In this document: piece after piece, positions 59,143 through 64,000 of the stretch
How the letters are laid out: the number at the start of each line of letters is the position of its first letter
Numbering within the stretch: the first letter of the stretch is position 1
Assembly (NCBI GenBank): GCA_948567375.1
Contig: OX419761.1
Span: forward strand, 38,318,501-38,382,500
Length of the DNA: 64,000 nucleotides
Origin: Lunularia cruciata
Lineage: Eukaryota; Streptophyta; Marchantiopsida; Lunulariales; Lunulariaceae
Direction: 5' to 3'
Position numbers and translations under genes: made by a program
Notes under the pieces: generated by a model
What the model was told of the DNA's origin: nothing
What the model saw: only the letters and a program-made list of their open reading frames with translations
The model's database searches: none

Positions 59143-61439
59143 AAAAGATAAAATACTAATGATGTAGTTATTTTAAGGGTTGTTTTATCAAATCATCTTT
59201 ATGTAGGATGCAATGAAAATGAGATAGTTGATCTAGAGGTCATTTTATCTATGTTAATTAATCAAAGATAAAAAAAATTTGGATGAGATAATCACTTTGT
59301 AATACTTCCACCAACACATGTGACTTCTTTTGTGAAAAAGAAGATGGCAATTCTCTTGAATATGGCATGAAATCATGCCTTCTATGAAAATGATACAAAA
59401 TGTGTTGTGAAAAAGGTTGATAGTTTTAGAATATTTTGTTTTGAAAGAATTAACAAAGCCTATATGGGTCTTTGGGCTATAATAGGATGCAAAGATTGAT
59501 AAAGGTACATACATATCAAACTAAGTTGAGAGTAAACTTATATCATGAAGTGAGAGATATTATGATGCAAAAGGTTTTGTACTTACAAGGCAAGTTATAT
59601 TCATCTTTCACAATGGTTGTATGCAATATGCATCATTTGGCAAAGATATAATATTTATAGTAAGATAATTTAAGAAGTTAGATTACTTTTTACTATGACA
59701 TGTAATTCTAGGTGGATTTAGATTACTAGTTCATTCATACCTAGTCAAACATTTGCTAAGTGTCTACATTTAGTTGCTCATGTATAAAAGCAAAAGAGCT
59801 TTTAGATCTCACTAAGAGGAGGTATATTAGGTAACATGTTGTAATTAACACTATATAGTTTTAAAAGTGTCATTGCCTCAAATTCATATCTTGATTATGA
59901 TGGTTTTAGAAGATGAGTTTGCACACCATGTTAGATTTGGATTATCTGATATCAACTGGGATACCAAATCTCACTATATATACCAATTCTATAATATTAG
60001 TTATTGTATGATGCACTACTATGTAGTGCTAAGTAAGATTCTCCATCTCAAAGTGTCATGTATGGAAATGGAAAATGTACAAAGAGCTTTCCAACCTTTC
60101 ATTTCAGCAACTAAAAGAATTGAAATTGGATACCAAATTATAGAAGTTTTCCCATTTTTATTTTTAGTATTTTTAGTACTTTATATATTTTTTGTACTTA
60201 TTGATTAATATGAGAAATTGTCTTTTCTTTTATTCTTCATATGAAATATTATGTGCATAAGGATTGAAGTGGAACCACTTCTTGGATACTTGTTTGATGG
60301 TATCAAATAATCTACTATTATATGGACTCATTTATATTTATAAAACTCATCATGCTAATGTATAAAGACTGGAAAACAACTTGCAGATGAGTTGCCTCAC
60401 TACATTGATGTTAGATAAGTCTTATATCTTAACTTCTCAAGTTTTATATTGCATTTATTAAGTGATTTAATATCATTAACCCATCATTTGAAGAAAAATT
60501 TAAAACCAATGTAAAGTGGTATATGTTGATGTAATATAGGAATATATCAATGGGAGCTCATAGGAAGATATACAAATTTCTTGATAAAAATCTTGAAGTT
60601 TTGAATCTAATATAGGCAAAGGAGACCATCATTGGTTGCATCTACTTCTCTTTAATATTAGAGGTGCCTACAACAACTACTTAGATTTGAGGAAAAGTGA
60701 TGCAATAGTATATCCAATGTTCAAAGAAGTTCCAACTCCATTGATGTTGATAGAAGATAATGATGAATTCTTGGTTTGATTAATTGACAATATTTTATTA
60801 GATATGAGATAGAAGGTGTGGTTCTTAATTCAGTTTTAGTCTATAAATATAAGCATATCATAGAAAAAGAAATATTTCATATACTAAAATAATTTTTTAG
60901 ATATCAATATTATTGAGAAAATATTTAAATATTAATCTTCTCCTCCATGATTCTCTTATTATTCAAGTATTATTTGAAATTAATCATCATCAGAATAATA
61001 ATTAGAGTTTATCTTAAAAATTTTGTTTGGTAAGAGTGTACTTGAGTTCCTAAAATATATCACAATTGAATTTCCAACTTCATTTTAAACAATGCTCTTA
61101 TATGGAAGATGAGTAGCTTTCATTTGAGAAAATATACTTTGAGACCATGTCTGCATTAGTGTATTTTTCTTGATAAAGACCAACATGCAATTTGGATTGT
61201 CATAATTAAAGTGATTGATAATATTCTAGTAGATACTCCTCATTAATAAGTAAGCAGCAAATTTGCATCCATTCTTTAGTAAGTTATATTTATTTTCTGT
61301 AATACTTAGTCATGTCAACTTTGTTGTTCTTGCCTTAATGACAAGTATATTATTTTAGATGTTAGATTATATTCTTTGTGCTGGAAATATATCAAATATT
61401 TATACCATCTCATTTACATTTACATGATTCACATATGTG
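59143..61439. other. AT-rich intergenic DNA, no gene seen
   Basis: Short frames (59254-59514 minus, 59867-60208 plus) show no known domain and low complexity. A fragment near 60378-60392 reads KQLADE, faintly like the end of copia pol, which is too little to call. Confidence 0.4.
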
Positions 61440-61690
61440 TAATTTTTACAATTGATGATCTTAGAGGAACTAGGAAGACTTTTTTTACAATCCAAGGAAG
61501 CTAACCAATGAAGGACATATTTGCCTTGTTGTTGAAGGGCATATTGATCTTGTTGTGGTTTCATCCAGGGTATTTGCATTATTGTAACATGGGGGTCATT
61601 TTTGCATATTCACACTATAAATTACCTATCAATATGAATGAGAGGTTTACTCACAAGTAGAATTCTCTACCTTTTATAACATTTAATCAT
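61440..61690 (+). repeat. Possible 3' part of a copia-type LTR
   Basis: The string includes ATTGTAACATGGGGGTC, a TATA-like CACTATAAATTACCTATC (61612-61629), ATGAATGAGAGGTTTACTC and an end-like ACCTTTTATAACA (61669-61681). This order resembles many plant copia LTR ends. No partner LTR or pol is found in the window. Confidence 0.3.
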
Positions 61691-62401
61691 TTTATTGATT
61701 ATACTTTGTTTTAAATTTATATTTGTGAATAATAATATGATAATTGGATATTTTTAGTTTAGCCATACATGATGATACAATATACTTGATAAAATATGTC
61801 CGTGCTCTTGTCTCTTGGAATGAAGTACCTCTACATTGACATGTATTTTGTATTTGGGGGTGTGAACTATATAACTAATATTTCTAGATATATTGGGAGT
61901 AGAATCTTCTACATTGAGAGGTTGAATATTTGACTGTAAACTGATAGATCTCAATGGAGATCTTTGCAAGTGTTAATTGTGGATTGAGTGGATGTGCTAT
62001 TATATGTGAAACTATAACGAAATTTTTTTTATTGCTTCATATAAGGTAGAGTCTAGAAGTGAGTTAAAGTTTAATTTTTTAGAATGATCTTTTATTCAAA
62101 TGGTTTATAAGCCATTGTAGTCCACAACTTGCTTATATGCTTATTGTTAGGAGTGTATGGATAATAACTATAGAAATTGGTTGTAGAAAATGGTGGATTG
62201 GTGGAGATTGACATGGGAGAAGATGTGATATGTTTATCAAAAAGATATGATAATTAAAACTAAGTGATTTGGTTGATGAGATCTATGCGGAATATCTCAT
62301 GAAATTGCAAAGTTTAATCTTTGTGAAAAATAGAACTATTTTCCATCATTTTGGATGATAGAATGGTTTGAAAGGAATACTTCTATTTCTTATAAAATTT
62401 A
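61691..62401. other. AT-rich intergenic DNA, ending in the MULE target duplication
   Basis: No gene is recognised. The last nine bases (62393-62401, TAAAATTTA) are the left copy of the MULE target duplication. Confidence 0.5.
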
Positions 62402-62611
62402 GGGAAAATATTGAAAAATGACCTTATAGTTTTACAAAATTATGAAAATGATCCTCAATTTTTGATAATAATGAAAATGACCTTGCTAACCACACTAGTG
62501 TCATCGTTTCCTATCTCCTATTTTGAGTTCACCATTCCCCTTACATAGCCAAACCATAATGTATTGATGGCAATAACATGCTCTACCACAAAACTTGTTG
62601 TTGGTACATGC
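62402..62611 (+). repeat. Left TIR of the MULE
   Basis: The left arm matches the reverse complement of 63205-63407, with shared blocks ATCGTTTCCTAT/ATCGTTTCTTAT, CTACCACAAAACTTG and TTCACCATTCC. Confidence 0.85.
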
Positions 62612-62666
62612 TTTGAGAATGTGAAAGGTGACCAACAACTTTCCATAATTACCTCGGTCAGTTATA

Positions 62667-63221
62667 TTATAAAAATTGAAAAACACTAGATAGGATGCTT
62701 GCAATTATTTTGGTTATGCTTGACATGGGAGCAATGGCTACAATGTAGTGGTCTTTTCTCCCGCTCTTCATTCTCTTTATGAATTTGCATTTTCTTTGGG
62801 CATTTGGGAGGATGGCACATTTTTGGAGGAAGGAGAGGAAGATTATCATCACCACTATAAGTATCATCGGCTTCGTTATTCTCATAAGCTCCATCGTTAA
62901 CACCATCTGCTTCATGGACCTCCTTTCCTCAATCCTCTCTCCATAGAGACTTATGCGGGATTGGAGAAATTGGTTTTGAGTGTGCTTTGCAATATGCCTC
63001 ATTTGCAAAGGACCTAATATTTTGGCAACTGAAAAGTAGAGCTCCTCTGCAACCTTTGCTATGTGTAAGCGCCAAGTGCAATCATCGGTTTCACCTCCCT
63101 GGCCTCTACACTTCACCATGTACCACAGTTTTGCGGACTTGACAACTTCAATTTTGAAATGCTCCTCAATAGCAGTCTGTGCATCAACATTGAGTAGAGC
63201 CAACGCAGGCACCAACAGCAA
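62667..63221 (-). pseudogene. MULE transposase DNA-binding domain remnant
   Basis: A 184-codon open frame, starting inside the right TIR, contains AIEEHFKIEVVKSAKLWYMV, then KCRGQGGETDDCTWRLHIAK. This is the Mutator N-terminal zinc-binding DNA-binding fold (Cys, then C-x-W-R), at residues about 17-60. The catalytic DDE domain is absent and the frame after residue about 110 does not look like transposase. It may be read as a truncated protein, but more likely it is left over from internal deletion. Confidence 0.6.
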
Positions 63222-63407
63222 GTTTTGTGGTAAAGCATGTTGCCGTCATCAGTACGTTGTGGTTTAGCTATGTGGAATGGTGAATGCAAAACAAGAAATA
63301 AGAAACGATGATGTCAATGTGGTTGGCGAGTTCATTTTCGTAATTATCAAGAATTGAGGGTCATTTTAGTAATTTCATAAAACTACATGATTTTTCCATA
63401 TTTTCCC
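63205..63407 (-). repeat. Right TIR of the MULE
   Basis: The right arm, inverse of 62402-62611, ends in TATTTTCCC next to the TAAAATTTA duplication. Confidence 0.85.
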
Positions 63408-63416
63408 TAAAATTTA

Positions 63417-64000
63417 ACTGATATATGGAGAGATGTTATTACTAAAAATAATGTAAAATATTTAAAACAATCAAACTGTTATATATTTGTAGGGCAGATT
63501 TGATTGTTATGAAGCGACGAAGTCATATATATTCCACCGAGTTTTGAAGCACACGGTTTACCTCAAGTCTACCTCTGTCAAAGTTGAAACTTAGATCAGC
63601 CAGTTGACGTTGCTGTTGCAAAATATGGATACATCCAAAGGAGCGGTGGGTGGTACATGTTTTTGGCCATCATGCGATTGGCGCCGAGCTTATTAAGGAA
63701 TAAATAATGAAATCGAGTTTTTATTCCGATAATTTCTCTAATTATCATTTTGTTTTTTAGATTAAAATATCCAATTCTGATTTTGGTATGACATAAATAA
63801 ATCTCTAAGTGAAACTTAAAAGAAAATATAGTTATCTATTTACCTCTTTATTAGTGGTCAATCATATGAAGTACTATCTAAAGTCTGCTAGAATGACATT
63901 CGAATGGTCCTACCACAAAATTCTTATTCTAACAAAGAACAAAGAAGATATGTACACTCGGGATGGTGTATACAGAGATATTCTCTAAACAAAACAATTT
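63417..64000. other. Intergenic, no gene seen
   Basis: No convincing frame, repeat or motif is recognised in the last 0.58 kb. Confidence 0.4.

Larger units (their letters stand above)
62402..63407 (-). mobile_element. Mutator-like (MULE) deletion derivative with long TIRs
   Basis: The 1,006-bp element has ends GGGAAAATATTG and its inverse CATATTTTCCC. It is flanked by the perfect 9-bp duplication TAAAATTTA (62393-62401 and 63408-63416). TIRs are about 205 bp (62402-62611 and 63205-63407), diverged from each other. 9-bp duplications and long TIRs are the hallmark of MULEs. The interior keeps only the N-terminal part of a transposase, so the element would be non-autonomous. Confidence 0.9.

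Noticed and set aside
60230-60420. Possible copia pol end
   Set aside because: Only a KQLADE-like hexamer resembles the family, which is too little to support a call.

Overview
This window looks like nuclear DNA of a land plant with a repeat-rich genome. Two intact host genes belong to plant families and have GT-AG introns. A third, broken gene is a plastid-type GNAT acetyltransferase. The rest is dominated by Ty3/gypsy chromovirus-like LTR elements, with an R2-like non-LTR element and a Mutator-like transposon. The species cannot be read from the sequence. The repeat load, and a gypsy element carrying a DNA methyltransferase and a PHD finger, make a seed-free plant or streptophyte relative my best guess, which is inference only.

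Layout. 0.2-1.44 kb: GNAT pseudogene with its last exon duplicated. 1.58-8.33 kb: rearranged family-A gypsy copies (A0/A1) with a solo LTR insertion and an internal inversion. 8.33-38.6 kb: a nest of insertions that can be read from target-site duplications (TSDs). An old gypsy element D (Athila/Tat-like RT) at 8.33-8.91 kb resumes at 31.25 kb and again at 37.81 kb. It was hit by element B1 (minus, 8909-31244, TSD CTTGG) and, 32 bp away, by element B2 (plus, 31282-37802, TSD AGTAG). B1 itself holds a truncated family-C LTR, which was split by the complete element A2 (11540-17122, TSD GTCAA), and the long element C (20069-29905). 39.4-42.7 kb: non-LTR retroelement with a CCHH-type finger, RT, CCHC and nuclease-like C-terminus. 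A 3' fragment of it recurs at 48.08-48.65 kb.

Host-gene island, 43-54 kb: a plant 2-oxoglutarate/Fe(II) oxygenase-like gene (plus, two exons, 663 aa) faces an 11-exon RPAP3-like TPR co-chaperone gene (minus, 566 aa). The two are convergent. 54-64 kb is AT-rich intergenic DNA with a solo family-A LTR (58718-59142), degraded transposon debris and a MULE derivative (62402-63407) with ~205-bp TIRs and a perfect 9-bp TSD.

The most unusual object is element C. Its order is gag - protease - cytosine-5 DNA methyltransferase - RT - RNase H - integrase - PHD finger between LTRs. A retrotransposon that carries its own DNA-methylation writer and a chromatin-reader finger could act on the chromatin of its own copies. 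This copy is inactivated by stops and a frameshift. Gypsy coding regions throughout are decayed, often by stops of the kind expected from C-to-T change. Family-A LTRs carry perfect heat-shock-element arrays upstream of a TATA box, which suggests stress-responsive transcription.
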